DNA of 64,000 nt, taken from NCBI GenBank assembly GCA_036924285.1, contig JAYKYS010000138.1, forward strand, positions 1 to 64,000. The letters are read 5' to 3'. Both the position numbers and the translations under genes were made by a program. This stretch comes from Asterella californica. Lineage: Eukaryota; Streptophyta; Marchantiopsida; Marchantiales; Aytoniaceae. Each line of letters opens with the position of its first letter. The stretch's first letter is position 1. Of the stretch, positions 36,670 to 48,999 are shown piece by piece. The notes below the pieces were generated by a model that had not been told where the DNA came from, searched no databases, and was given only the letters and a program-made list of their open reading frames with translations.

Positions 36670-38590
36670 GGTACCGCAAGTGCTGCGGTCAGCGCGCCTG
36701 ACACAACTGCTTGATGTGTTGCACTGTGCAGGCAGGAGCATTGCTGACTCAGTCTGGTGCAGTGTCACAGAGCGAGTCAGACATGGCTGTCTCAGATTTA
36801 TTACAGACCACACAGGTACATCTGCTGAGTCTTGCATCTCGCTGTCATGCTGAAATGCCTGACACAAGTACGCTGTTTTAAATCTGTCTGTTGCTAGTAT
36901 ATCATTGGTATGCTCAAAACCTGGCACAAAAACTGCTGAAATGTCTTGCAACGTTAAGTAACCGCAAACGCTTACAGCGTCACAACAAACAGACCATCAA
37001 TGACATATCTATCTCAAACTCCTCCCAAAGCACATGGGTAGGTTTCAAAACTGCTGTCAACCTGCTCCAAGGTATGGCTTATTGAGTCTGTAAATTGTGC
37101 AGGGCAGGTCACATGGTACAATGGATGATGCTGAAGCAGCTGTGCAAGTGTTGTCACAGGTGAGTTTGATCATCATTGTTATGTATGAGTGCCATCACTG
37201 ATACAAGACACAATAACTGACACAAAACATTGTAACACCAGGTCTGACCTAGCTAACCACCTGCATCATGCATCAAGACAAAGGTAGACATACAAGCCCT
37301 GCAATGCATATCTGTTTTGTTTGCCTATATTTTGCACTCATTTGGATGTTTAAACTTCAGACTTCAGCTCATTCCTGTCTATCTGGCCAAGCGCCTTGCT
37401 CTTCTTGGTGTCCTTAGGGCCTGAGCTTGCCAACTTGCACAGGAACACGTTCCAGCACACCTGCATTGTGTATGCCATCTGCTTTACAAATCCGTTTGGC
37501 GCCTTTGGATTCAGGTCTACAATGCAGATGATTGCTCATGTGTGGATGTGGATGGCTAAATGATTGTGGTGATGCTGTGCCTGGATCTATCAAAATCTGT
37601 GGTACTGCTTGAAAACGCTTTCAAGCTGACCAGACATGAGACATCAATCAGCCTGACATGTAATTCGAGTCTAGTGTGCAGGCTTGTGATACAATTGCAG
37701 CTACTGATAAATAAGGAACCCCCTTCTCTACAACAAATGCCTGGACTGTTGACTCATGATGAACAGAGCATGGTTGTCAACAAGTAGCAGGTAAGAGACT
37801 CACATTTACAGCATTGATGTACAAGACTCCTCTGGGAGTTGGAATGAAGCGAAGTTGATCACATGCGCAAGGGCCACACTGCATACCCTGCCAACAGGGT
37901 AGGCCAAAACCTTGTCCTTCAAAGTCTGCTGGATCTTGTCAGACTGCCCTGCATATGCCCCACTGCGTTCAAACCAAAGGCCACTGTCGGGCTATGTTTG
38001 ATGTCTCACAGTGTCACTGCAAATTCCTGCTGACACACTCAGATGATAACACAAACAAGCTCCTACTATCTCTTGCATGATGTGCTTGTCTTTGTCTGCT
38101 ATGACTCAGTGAGTTCTGTATGCTTCCTTCATGCCGCATTTGAATTGCATGAGAGCATCATTTTAGTGTCCTGCCATGTGTGACATCTGCCATGTGTACT
38201 ATGTCCAACAGCTGCCATGAGTAAACAGGGCCTGACGGGTGCAGAACAGGACAAGAAAGCAGACAGCATCAGCTATGCATGCTGCTGGAGTATGGCTTTG
38301 TCAACAAACATGGGTATCGCAAAGACGACAAAGCAGCAAGGTCAGAAGCTGGAATCAGCTTGTGCAATGTCCTGATCTGCAACCTTTCGACCCTTAAAGC
38401 TAAGATGCAGTGAGTTAGATGATTAAGCAGAGATCGCCTGATGATTCAGAATTGCAGATGCAGCTGTTGTAACAAGTTGTCACAGAATGTGGGCTCACAT
38501 ACACAAACGTACACTTGCACCAGCCGTTCTGACACTGGTAGATGCGTTGAAAGGAACAGGCATCATCAGACAACAGCTGCACAGGTCGCA
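36670..38590. other. Anonymous region between element copy 2 and Mpv17 exon 2
   Basis: No exon could be assigned. A + strand stretch near 37855-37970 (RKGHTAYPANRVGQNLVLQS) looks coding-like and may be a transposase scrap, but the family is not recognised. The missing 3' exons of the Mpv17-like gene should lie here if that gene is intact, yet its conserved NW-WP-Q-NF block was not found on the minus strand. Confidence 0.35.
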
Positions 38591-38591
38591 C

Positions 38592-39302
38592 CTTCCATGG
38601 TTTTGATGATACTGTAGAACAAGCAGATGCCGATTGGGGACAGTAGCAACCTGGTCCAAGGCCATCTTGATCACTACTGCTGCTGGACTGCAGCAAATGC
38701 ATTACAAAAGTAAGTAATTACAAGGCATTCCAGCTAGTTGTTGGCCAGGTACCTCTGGGTTCAGCAATGCATGGCTGTGACATTATTGATCCATCAAGGT
38801 ATACTCACCTTTGCAAAGCGGTGATACATCAACTTGAAACAATCCCGCAGAGAAGTACTTCATGAACCAGCAATTCATCGATAATGGCAAGTTTCAGAGT
38901 GCTCACCTTTTAGGGGTTCGTGGCATGACAATGCTTGTCCAGAATGCCATACCAGACATGACTCAAGGGGCCATGCACTAGGATACCGTATGTAGCAAAT
39001 CTTGCGGTGCGCCAGTAGTCGTACTTCTCCCCGGCAGCTATTTGAGCAACACCGTCTCCAACAATGAAGCCAAAGAAAGAGGTAAAGCTTTTGGTGACAA
39101 GTGGCCTTGCGTCTAGCTGCCGATTGTAGCTGCCCCACAGCCTGGAGCCCAACTTCTGCCAGATGCCGCTACAGACATTTACGTCAAGAGCTGTGGGCCA
39201 CGCCTGGACTTGCCGTTGATGAGCGACCTGCAGATGCAGCGATCCGTAATTTTGCGACAGACGAGACACCGGCTGGACTTCTCTGACAGCAAGGGCAGAC
39301 AA
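38592..39302 (-). CDS. Mpv17/PMP22-family membrane protein, first exons
   Basis: This family forms small four-helix proteins of peroxisomal, mitochondrial or plastid membranes. Exon 1 (about 39302-38907) carries LWGSYNRQLDARPLVTKSFT, FIVGDGVAQIAAGEKYDYWR and HGPLSHVWYGILDKH, the classical W-Y-L-x-PLxTK, GDxxAQ, D-x-R-x-R and GPxxHxWY motifs. Exon 2 (38676-38592) reads VVIKMALDQVATVP, then in a shifted frame IGICLFYSIIKTMEG, matching the K-x-DQ-x-P block. A base appears missing in the C run before the exon 1 donor (stop TAA near 38912) and an extra A is present near 38643. The residues before LWGSY (about 45) may be a targeting leader. The first codon is uncertain; an ATG at 39312 is out of frame. 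The C-terminal exons were not found, so the gene is either truncated or has a long intron. Confidence 0.75.
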
Positions 39303-39576
39303 GTGCTAGACATCTATAACACCTGCGTTGTACCAACGATGAAAGCAAATGGCGCGAGGCCGCGGCAGGCACGTTCGTCAATACCTAACAAGCGTCCGCT
39401 CAGTATGGATTGATGGCAATCCCTCGGCCCACCAAGTTCGCGGCGCGTCCTCTGGTGCAGGTGCCTCTCAAATTCAATCGCAGCAGCTCCCGGCAATTGC
39501 ACGACGAGTGTACTGCTATTGATGAGCACTTCCACGTTGGGTCAAACTCTTGACTTCGATGACTAATGATGTCCAT

Positions 39577-40860
39577 TCATTCATTCATCATTCATTAATT
39601 TAGGGTCTTTGGGCCACCCATGACCATTTGACCAATAATCTGAACTGAAACATATAAGCAAACAAACAAATCATCTAATCAAATTGTTTTTGGTGCACTC
39701 ATGTTCGTCAACAGAGTGGCAACGATAGCTAGAGATGAAAGACTGCCACTAGTGCTGCGGCACCCCTAAAACACCCTCTAGCAACATAGATCTGTGTGCA
39801 AAACATTCATGCAAAAACTTGGCAATGACCCTGGGGTCATGTAAAGCAAAGAAAGAAGACAAGGTAGGGGCTGGTCCACAGAAAATGGCAGTAAAACTGT
39901 CCCTGATTGAGCAATATGCAGGGCAGTCAAACACAAAATGATGTTCATCCTCTGCTGTATCAGAAGCACAAACAAGACAAAAGCGTTGTTCCCTATCTAT
40001 TTTCTGTCCGGCAGGTTTGAATCTGCCTGTATCTACATGGAGACCATGGCAACCACATCTGAATCTGCTGACTAGTCTACGGCGCTTGAAGTTTTTAACT
40101 GCTGAAAGATAGGGTGCCAACACATAATCCTGATGCTGTAATTGCAGCATTTGCCGATATCTGCCTACGCTATGGTCAACTTGATGAAAAGCCTGTCGGT
40201 AAAGAGCTTTGGCATTGTCAATGACTGAACTGACACATATATCATCCTCAATGTTCAAAGCTGTAGACTGCATTTGGAGCCATTTCTGGACACCATGGCT
40301 CCAGAAACGGTATGCCTTGTCATGCATACCCTCCACAAAGGCACACTGAATTGAGGCGTTCATCACCAGACAATTTGTCAATTTGTTGATGCGGTTGTGG
40401 TATCGAAGAATCTGTTGCCACCAGTGAAAATGTAGCGGATAGCGGCCAAATTCAGCCAGAACAATAAGGTTTGCAATGTTGCCTCTAACGCCAAGCACAT
40501 GTTTCAGAAATTGCCTGTGTAATTGCTCTGCTGACTTGCCCACCTCTTCATCAACAGCCCAAACCTCACTAGCATAACCGAGAATGGGCAGTACCAGGCT
40601 GTCAAAAAGTTTGCAACGGTGCTTGGGGTCAGAGATGTGTAAAAAGGCGCACCTACGATTCATGGCATGCATTGCTTTATCCGTGACCTCGAAATCGTTC
40701 TTCTTCTTCCTCATCGCTTTGAGAGCATGCACAAGTCTATCAAACTTTACACGACGCGAGCGCGCAGTCGCCTGTGCGTCAGCAAGGCTGCATAATATTT
40801 GAACAACAAGGTTGGTGTTTAACGCAAGCTGATCTAGAGTTTGGAGTGACATCCAGGAGC
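39577..40860 (-). mobile_element. 5'-truncated non-LTR retrotransposon (LINE)
   Basis: The 3' part of a LINE second open frame. A long open frame (40852-39749, 367 codons) contains RCKLFDSLVLPILGYASEVW, the block after the reverse-transcriptase palm in many LINE proteins, and near its end RFCLVCASDTAEDEHHFVFD followed by CPAYCSIR, a C-x2-C-x8-H-x4-C zinc knuckle typical of LINE C-termini. The polymerase YxDD core is absent, so the copy is 5'-truncated. The 3' end carries a simple-repeat tail (TGAA/AATG units, 39577-39597). No frame break occurs in the retained part, so insertion is probably fairly recent. It lies between the divergent Mpv17-like and DDRGK1 genes. Confidence 0.8.
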
Positions 40861-40937
40861 TGAGGCGACTTGATCTGCCTCAACTCTGTTTCTTTTTTAG
40901 AGATTGCCTTGCTGGACGTTTCCACAATCTCACAGCA

Positions 40938-43900
40938 ATGGCGTATAAGAGTTCTGCGGCGTACTTTGTCATGGTAGCATTCCTAGGGATTGTGGCCTGT
41001 ATTGCGGCAGCAATAGTGTATATCATGCGCAAAGGGGAGAAGGAGGCGGTCACCAAGGTCCAGCGGCCAGCACAGGTCCTTCACACCAGCAAAATTCACC
41101 AAGTATGCAAGACAACCAAAGTGAAGACTGTCAATCCCTGCAGGCTCCTCAAGCGGAGGGACAGCGTGCCAGGCCTGTCAACAGAGCACAAGCTGGTGTC
41201 CGACGAAGACAAAGAGCTGCGGCTGCTGCAGCTGCTCAGCAGCAGCAGGAAGAGCAGCAAGCTGCTGCTTCAGACGAGTCTGGTGGCTCTGAGGTAGCTT
41301 TCACGTGCTCTTGGAGCACTCTTAGCAAAGTGTCTTCGCTTCCATGCAAGCTATGCTTTTTTGTTGTTCAGTGGTTTGTTTGCTACAGGGTGAGCTGGAT
41401 CAACATCCTAGACAGCAAGTGCCTCGTGTTGCCATGACAGCTCGGTCGGTGAGCGTTCAGTTCCACCACAAACAAAAGCTTGTCCACTGTACCGCACAAG
41501 CAAATGCGAGGGCATAGGCAGCGGAAACTGAACATGCACATGTCTTCAAGATCAATTTATGTTTTTGGCTGAGATCTCCTGCAGCATACCTGCTCAAAAG
41601 CATCTGTGTAATGCATGATGTGCTGTGCACTCTCGTATGCTCTTACATGCTTTCTGACGAGTGATCAGAAACAGCTCGTCAGCTCACATTCACCTTGCGC
41701 CAAGATGTCCCCACTTACACAATTCATGCATGCTGTTCCACTCCAATCACTGCTTCAGCAATACCTGAATGTGCCTTGTCTCACCCAGCTTCAGATGGTA
41801 CAAGACAATTGTAGTGGTGGACTCACATACTCACCATCCTCATGTGCAGGCATATGAAGAGCGCAGAAGGAAGAAGGACGCAGATAGGGAAGCTGCAGAA
41901 GCTGTGCAAGAAGCTGAGCTTGCAAGGGCTGCAGCTGCCAGAGCAGCTAAGCAGGAGGCTGAGGCTGCAGAATGGATAGGCCAGATAAGTGTAGAGGAGC
42001 AGGGGCAAGAAGCGGATGAGCAACAGGAGGGACAGGTCAGATTTGTTTAGTGTTAAAGCGCTCAGTTTCAAGGTGCACCGAGAAGCTTCAACACACCTGA
42101 TCATTGTATAACTGCTGCGCCAGTAGTCATCAATGGCACAGATGCTGTTCTGTGGCTCAGGGAGCTGTTGAGTGACTTTCATGCATCTCACTGTATAGTT
42201 TGCAGTCGGACTGGGCTGCATCAAAGCATGTTACCAGTGCTCAAGATCAACCTTTTATGAGGCATACAAGGGCCAACTGGTTCTGATTGTTACCACTATG
42301 ATGACCAGTCAGATACAAGGCCGTTGAATGCAATGCAGGGCCTAATGGGGCAGTTTGTGGAATATATCAAAGAGCGCAAGAGTGTTGCGTTGGAAGACCT
42401 TGCAGCACAGTTCGGCCTCCGGGTGCAGGTAAACCCTGAATCCTAAATCCTCAACCCTAAACCCTACAGTTTCAACACTATAGGCTAACATCTTTGCACA
42501 GGAGTACCCTCTGCTAGGCACCTCACCCACTGCTATGCCTTTGACTATTTGATTCAGCAAGCACCAGCTAGATGTCATTCATATGCCTTGTGTCAGCTAG
42601 ATGTCAATTATGTGCCTGGTGTCACAACAGCTATTGTCGTGCAATATATCACGCTAGCAATACATGGAGAAGTCAGACAAAGCATCAGCCTCAAAGCAAG
42701 TTGTGACGTTCACCATGTGTTGCGGAGTTCTTTGGGTTGTGATGGGTTCATGTGGTGCTCTGACTGATTGTGTGGAACATAATGTCAATAGTAACAGAGG
42801 TGCTGCACAGTATGCTGCATAAAGCGCATCACCATCATACCGTTTGCAAAGCTTGTCTTGCAATGCCATCCCCATGCTTTGCTATGGACTCATTAAGCTT
42901 GAAGATTTTGAGATTGCAGTTGTTATCAATCACAGGCACCTAGTGGGTCAGACATTGCCAGATGCAAGCACATCACTTTGCCTGGCATTGCAGGATGTGA
43001 TCATACGGGTTCAGAGCTTGGAAAAGATGGGCCAGTTGTCTGGAGTCATGGATGATCGGGGCAAGGTGCAGTGTTTGCATCAGTGCTAATGTCTGTAGTG
43101 TGTTGGGCTGTGTACTGCTTGATTACAGAAAAGCGGTGTCTCAAAGTCAAAAACAGAAGAGGAAACGGTTTTGTTTGTGCTGTGAGATGACGTGGATCGT
43201 GAGCCCAAAGTACCACCAATAGTGAACAGTAAGTGTAGCACAAAGCAGCGTACGTGACAGCACAGCATGGCATAGCATGGCACACACGATACTGCTGCCA
43301 AGATTATATTCATGGCTCAGTGCCACACTCACAGTGAGCCTGATGAAATGCTGGTGCAAATGATATGCACTCGTGTCATCAGCGCTGTCAGCATCCTGCA
43401 GCTGTCTCTTGAGGCTTTGCTATGATTGCTGAAAGGCATAATATGCTCCCTTCTTGGAATGGCCTTTCACTCGACTTGTCTCATGTGTGGACATCATGTG
43501 CTGCTGGTGACGTTTTCTGCTTTGGCTGTGCAGTACATCTACATATCCACAGAGGAGATGAAAGCTGTGGCAGAGTACATTAAGAAGAGGGGCAGAATAG
43601 CCATTGCAGAGCTGGCAGCAAAAAGCAACACCTTCATTGATTTGGAAGCTAAGGCAACAGCAGTGAGTCTCCTGGCCTGCACCATCCATAATCATGAATG
43701 TCATCCATGATATTTTTGTCATCCACAACCACTTTGACATCCACGATCTTATGTCAGTTGCCCTAATACACTCACTTGCTGCTACCTGTTTCTGCCTCTG
43801 TTCTGCCAGTGTAGATAGACACTGATGCTGCATAGCGTCATTCACTTAGTTGCTCACAGCTGCAGCATAGCTCGTCATTGGTACCAACCATGAATGCGTA

Positions 43901-44103
43901 CCAACAATGAACACTGTGTCAACCCCTGTGCAGCCAGCAGTTTCTGTGTGCACACAGAAGCTACATGTGCATTGCTGTTTGTACCCATTTCAGTTCGTTC
44001 TGGCAAAGTCCCTTCCTCATACTACAGTTTCATATATGTATAGGCTCCTGTTGAGCTAATGCCGGCTGACTTGGGGCTTGACACCATTGAAGTGGCAGCA
44101 TGA
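40938..44103 (+). CDS. DDRGK1: DDRGK1 (UFBP1/C20orf116), UFMylation adaptor at the ER
   Basis: DDRGK1 anchors the UFL1 E3 ligase at the ER membrane and is itself UFMylated. Exons: 40938-41293, 41389-41448, 41850-42035, 42339-42428, 42994-43065, 43534-43662, 44044-44103; the junctions are phase 0. The start MAYKSSAAYF leads into a membrane segment (VMVAFLGIVACIAAAIVYIM) and a charged, glutamine/alanine-rich linker. Exon 3 is the coiled coil (AYEERRRKKDADREAAEAVQ to WIGQISVEEQG). Exons 4-6 form the PCI/winged-helix part: FVEYIKERKSVALEDLAAQF, VMDDRGK (the name motif) and YIYISTEEMKAVAEYIKKRG. The last residues are LGLDTIEVAA. In exon 1 the frame changes once between about 41033 and 41075, next to a GGGG run, as if one G were missing. 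A short K-rich exon before exon 3 may have been missed. The start codon is only about 80 bp from a LINE insertion. Confidence 0.92.
42425..42475. repeat. Telomere-like CCCTAAA patch in DDRGK1 intron
   Basis: AAACCCTGAATCCTAAATCC and TCAACCCTAAACCCTACAG directly follow the exon 4 donor. It is a degenerate stretch of the plant-type telomere heptamer. Confidence 0.7.
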
Positions 44104-45554
44104 CACATTCATTTGAGTCCAAGATTCAACAGCACAACATGCAACAGCATAACGCTGCAGCGTGATGTAGTGGAAGAGCAGCGCATGTTGCAGCTTGCAA
44201 GGCTCAAATTTTCTCACATCCCCAGTGTACAATGTTGCAAATAAACTCTGACAACATATGGCAGTAGAAGGATAGTCTGTTGTGCCTACTGCAGCTTGGT
44301 TTGTAAATTTTATGTTGATGTTGGGTGTTGGTGATGTGCACAACGTCTGGTTAAGGTTTTTGCTACCTCTGCTATCCCTCTTCACAACTGACGATCGGTG
44401 GTGTCACTTGGTCACCAGTTGCAGTGCATCTGAGAGGCACGCATGAAAGATGCATAGCACCAATTAGACGACTATGCTATGGCTGTGAGGGTTGTTGAGG
44501 GTTGAGCGGAGCCTGATTGTCAAGTGACTGTTTCCAAATGCCTGTCTCCAAATGCCTCGCCCATGATGGGTGACAGGCAGGCAGCTGCAAGTGTCTTCAG
44601 CATGTTTTGCTTGTACAGCTCTTGTAGGTGGCCAATGAGACCTATGGCACAGTCTCAGGGGTTTTCTGCCAATACCTGTTCGACTAGTGGGGAATTCAAA
44701 TTTATACATCGAGGAATCAGTCCGTTCTGATCTGCTTCGTTGAATTCAACTGTAGGGCTCATCGAAGGTATATGTAAACATGAAGCAAAACGTTACACAA
44801 TTATTGTGAGTTGAGCCGGCAGTACCATGTACTTGACTTTAAACTGGCAACAACGCTGCAACACCATACACAGGGTACCATGTGGGCAATGCGCCCTCGC
44901 ACATCGTTGCTTGACTATGGTACACCACAATGACGGGTTACAATACAATTCAGATGTACCTGTCACAAGCTTGCGACCTTGCAGCAGAGAATGAGAACAA
45001 TCAACATCGTCAAGGTTTGCAGTTGACAGATTCTTGCTAGGCAAAAACAATTGTTGGTTGAGCAAAACGCAGGACTTCAATATTGCGCACAACCCTATGC
45101 ATGCCATTCTGACTACGCCTTGTATGTGGCTGTCAAATGGCCAGTACTGATGACACAGGATAAATGGCAGGAATGCAGGCACATTATAGTACTAAGCAGC
45201 GCCTTGTTGCCGCCCACACAGAAAGTCTTCACGCTTCCAACTCCACCTTCTGCTGAATATACTTCTGAACCTGGCCTGGAAGGTTGTTGCTAGATGTGAG
45301 GAGGGAGGCCAGGGCTGTATCTTGCCTGTTTTGCTCTGCCACAGCACCTGAAACACCAGAATGCATGCAACTCATGCACAAACCAAGGCAGCTGTGTACA
45401 TTGTGTTATCTTCTACATCAAGCATGCTGTAACACGTCCCCAGAACACATGTCAAGCTCTAGTGACAGTTCGCCACTATGTAAATGACAACACGGCGCCA
45501 GACTTCAGGCCTGACACCCCAGAGGGAGGCTGCTTCCGTTTGCAGAGACTTCTG
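44104..45554. other. Convergent intergenic region DDRGK1/DUS1
   Basis: Contains the two facing 3' ends. No exon, RNA gene or clear repeat was recognised. Short open frames on both strands overlap each other and show no family motif. Confidence 0.5.
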
Positions 45555-48500
45555 TTAAGAAACCCAGCGGTGTAAGACTGTGTCTCCCCTCTTCATGTTT
45601 TTCTGAAGCTGACCTGCCAGAGCTGCCTCCCTCTCCATCCTAGCCAGCGCCCGCTCGGAAATTTTGGGTATGGGATAGTTACGGCCTGTTTCCGGGATCC
45701 TCACGTCCAACTCAGCAATCACGTCTCGGATCATGCTGAACTCAAGCTTGAGCGTGTTGATCTTATCCCGCAGGTCTGTGAACTCTTGCAACCAAGGCCC
45801 TGCAAGCAGTTGTGTGCATTGATAGCAGGCATGGAACGTAAGCATTGAGATGGCACTTGATCAGCAGCATGCTTCAGCATCTGCTTTAGTCAGCAAGCTT
45901 CAGCATTTGCTGTCAAACAGCACACAAGAAGACATATCTGCAGGACAGGCAGTGTCCCTCATTGGCCTCACACTGTAACTCCACAGAGACTGATGCATGC
46001 TGACCTTGTGTCCAGCCACCACATAAGCATGCATGGAACCCACACAGTGACAACCAATTGAATCTGGGAGTTCACGGTGCCGGTGTGCAAAATGGTCAGG
46101 CAGTACCAGGTGTAGCATCAAGAGGTGACCCTGACATACTGACCTATGAGACCAAAGGTATGGCCTCTAACCATCCTCATAGGCGTAGGATACTGCTCAG
46201 CTAGGTCCAGATACTCCTTCAGCAATTTAACTCCCTCCACAGCTGTATAAGCTCCTGTCAATGCCCAGTCAAAACGTGGATGTGAGTGATGACAAGTCAC
46301 CATGCTCAGGTCAGGAAACTGGTGTCCAAATGGGGTTGCGTCCAACCAGCTAGATTAACAGAACAAACATGAGGCAGGCAGACAGGCAGACAGACAGACA
46401 ATAAACAACCAGGCAGGCAGACAGACAGACGTACAAACGTATAGAGGGACAAGCGGCCAGAGGGACAGGAAGATGAACCGTCATACAGACAGACACACAC
46501 AAGACAAGCAGGAACGAGGAACAGATGGGCCAGACAGGAGCACACACCCACCTCCAGGCTGCAGCCTTTGGGGCCAGAACAGTGCAGGGTCTTCCAACAG
46601 GGACTCTGCAGACATGACGCCCTGTACGCCTGTGTAGGCTAAGCAGTCATGCACATCCTGCAAGTTGCGAATGTTGCCATTTGCAAGCACAGGAATGCTG
46701 ACTGCCTCTCGTACAGCCTGCAAGACAACACACATGCCAAAGGCTTCAGAGGACAAGGGTTCAGAACTGGCTAGTTTGCTGCTTTGAAGTTCCAAAAGGC
46801 CAACTAGCGCCAGTAATGGAACTTCTGCTTGTAGTCCAGGCTGGCTATTTCATGGTGGTCATGACACATGCCCTCGGTGATAGGATCAGCTAGCACAAGC
46901 TGAAACAGAGTAGGCACGGCGGCACGGCGGGGGGCGGGGGGGAGGAGGGTGGGTAAGGAAGTGCAGAGAATCCCATACAGATAGGGCTTCCTAGGAACCA
47001 ATGAGTACAGGACCTTGATACCCAAGCAACGAACTTGTGTGATCGAATCAGTCAAGTAGCACCTAAAAAGTGATGAGAGAAGCCACATGCAAGCGGCGAT
47101 GTACTGACTGGCAACACATTGCGCTTCTCAGATGGTACAATGCTGACGGCAACAGTTCCACCGTTGCATCAGAATCAGTATCATCAAGACTAACCTTGAT
47201 TATGTTCCAATCTGCTCTGACAGCTTTGGCCTGCTTTTGCTCCCGAGTTCTGCCATGAACTGCCAGCACAGAACAGCCGGCTCGCTCAAGCATGCGTGCA
47301 TACGCCAGTGTCTTTTCCAACTCTGGAAAGACCCTGATTTTGCACGTGACAGGCACCTTCAGGCCCTGCAGATGAAAATGTGCCCGTCAAATGCCTTCAT
47401 GACATGCCGTGGATCAGATCAGGTATCCATACTGCATGGTCACATTCGGGAGTTTTGATGGTCATATGCTGTGCCTCCTCTATAGATATAGCAATTCCTC
47501 ATAAGCCAGAGGAATCACTACTTTGTGTGAAGCACAATAGCACAAGCAGGATGATAGCCTGCTGCATGTGCACCTGAAGTCTCCCCCCCATCCCCACCTT
47601 CCCCCGTCTCACCCCCACCCACTAAACCCCCCCCCCCCCCTCCCTCGCCCCCCGCATGCTGATGCAAGGTTCACCACATATGCTGGTCAAAATCATTACC
47701 ACGCCATCCAAATGCGATGAACAACAGAGGAGACAAGAAAGACAAAACAGCATGGCATGCCAGACAGCATAGCCGTGTAGCGAAAGTCTCACAAACCAAC
47801 AAAACCAGTCTTTGTGTGTGTTTTGCTGCATGTGCAGAATCATGCCTGAGCCAATGCTGTTACAAGGGACTCAATAAGCTCCATCTGTTCCATCAGGAAC
47901 GCCCCATATTTGCCCTTTCTAGCTATGCGCTGGGGGCAACCCAGGTTGATATCCACAGCATCACAGTGATCTTGGACTAGCTCTGCTGCTTGTAGGAGGG
48001 TGGAGGGGTTGTTCGCACAGAACTGAACAAAGAGTGGCCTGCATTGAAGCAGCAGCTGCCTGAGGGGTGAAAGAGGAATATGCAGTTGATCAATCAGAGA
48101 CCTTTGCAAACATGCTGACACTGACACATGCGAGGTCATCAGATCTGTCTGTCTTTGCTCATTGTTTACCAAGCTGAAGCACTGTGACAAAGTGCCAGGT
48201 GAGCTGTGCAATAGCGATTCACCTGTCACCGTCGCAAGTTGTGAAATGCTCAGCTCGGTACTTGGGATCCTCCAGGAACAGCCTGCTGTGCAGCATTGGG
48301 GTGTATGCTGCGGTGGCTCCATACCTCAGGCACAACTGTCGGAAAGCTAGCTCTGACTGCAATAAGCAGGTTCAGGTTTGGGAAATGGGGGTATAAAGGA
48401 GAATGCAAATGCACGCAATTGACAGAATTCCAAACACAACATCTAGAGGGCACCTGATCAACCATGGGTGCCACATGATATTTTGGCGAGCCCAGCTTTC

Positions 48501-48738
48501 TCCAGAACTCCCAAGCCTGCTGAATGTGCAGTTCTGCTGGTGAGAGCGTCATAGACGTGGCTGACGCACTACCCGCTCGATGTTCCGAAGCTGCCGTGCA
48601 AGCCAAGTAGCGACCAGCGCTGATTCTTCTGGTACACAAGCTGGGCACTTGCCGGCTGAGGTGACTGCCTGAAAGGTCTCTCGCGCCGTGCAGCGAAGAC
48701 GATCCCACACACAACACTGCGCTAGCCATAGATTTCAT
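45555..48738 (-). CDS. DUS1: tRNA-dihydrouridine synthase, Dus1 type
   Basis: A flavoenzyme that reduces uridine (U16/U17 in the Dus1 class) in the tRNA D-loop. Exons on the minus strand: 48738-48454, 48356-48223, 48038-47846, 47365-47195, 46717-46552, 46349-46144, 45799-45555; all phases agree. Motifs in order: [10 protein letters not shown] (FMN site start), [39 protein letters not shown] with the catalytic Cys, [51 protein letters not shown]. Exon 6 gives the C-terminal [20 protein letters not shown]. The ATG chosen (48738) gives a roughly 45-residue S/R-rich leader that could target an organelle; a second Met follows 3 codons later. Intron 3 has a GC donor (CAG|GCATGA). Exon 6 lacks one G in GGG at about 46345. 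Last residues VLHRWVS. Confidence 0.92.
46370..46505. repeat. CAGA/GGCA tetranucleotide tract in DUS1 intron
   Basis: AGGCAGGCAGACAGGCAGAC followed by several degenerate CAGA blocks to about 46500, between DUS1 exons 5 and 6. The long minus-strand frames here are products of the repeat. Confidence 0.85.
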
Positions 48739-48999
48739 GATCCATGCTGAATATGTAAAACAATCTAATAGCGGCCTTATGGTCCTCAAGTCACCTTGCG
48801 TTCTCTTATTCTGAGTGTCAATAGCGTCATGACGTGCATGCTGTGCCGGCTTGAATGACTAATGCTGGACAAGTGATTTCCACAAAGAAACTCTCTGGTT
48901 TGCACTGGCGCTCATGGGACACGTCGAGTTTGTATTTGGTTATTCACGGGTGCACGTGCTGTAAATCCATGTCACTTTGTCGCATGCGGCTGGAACTGC

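Noticed and set aside
46306..46551. Cys/Val/Leu-rich minus frames ([11 protein letters not shown])
   Set aside because: Translation of the CAGA/GGCA repeat in a DUS1 intron.
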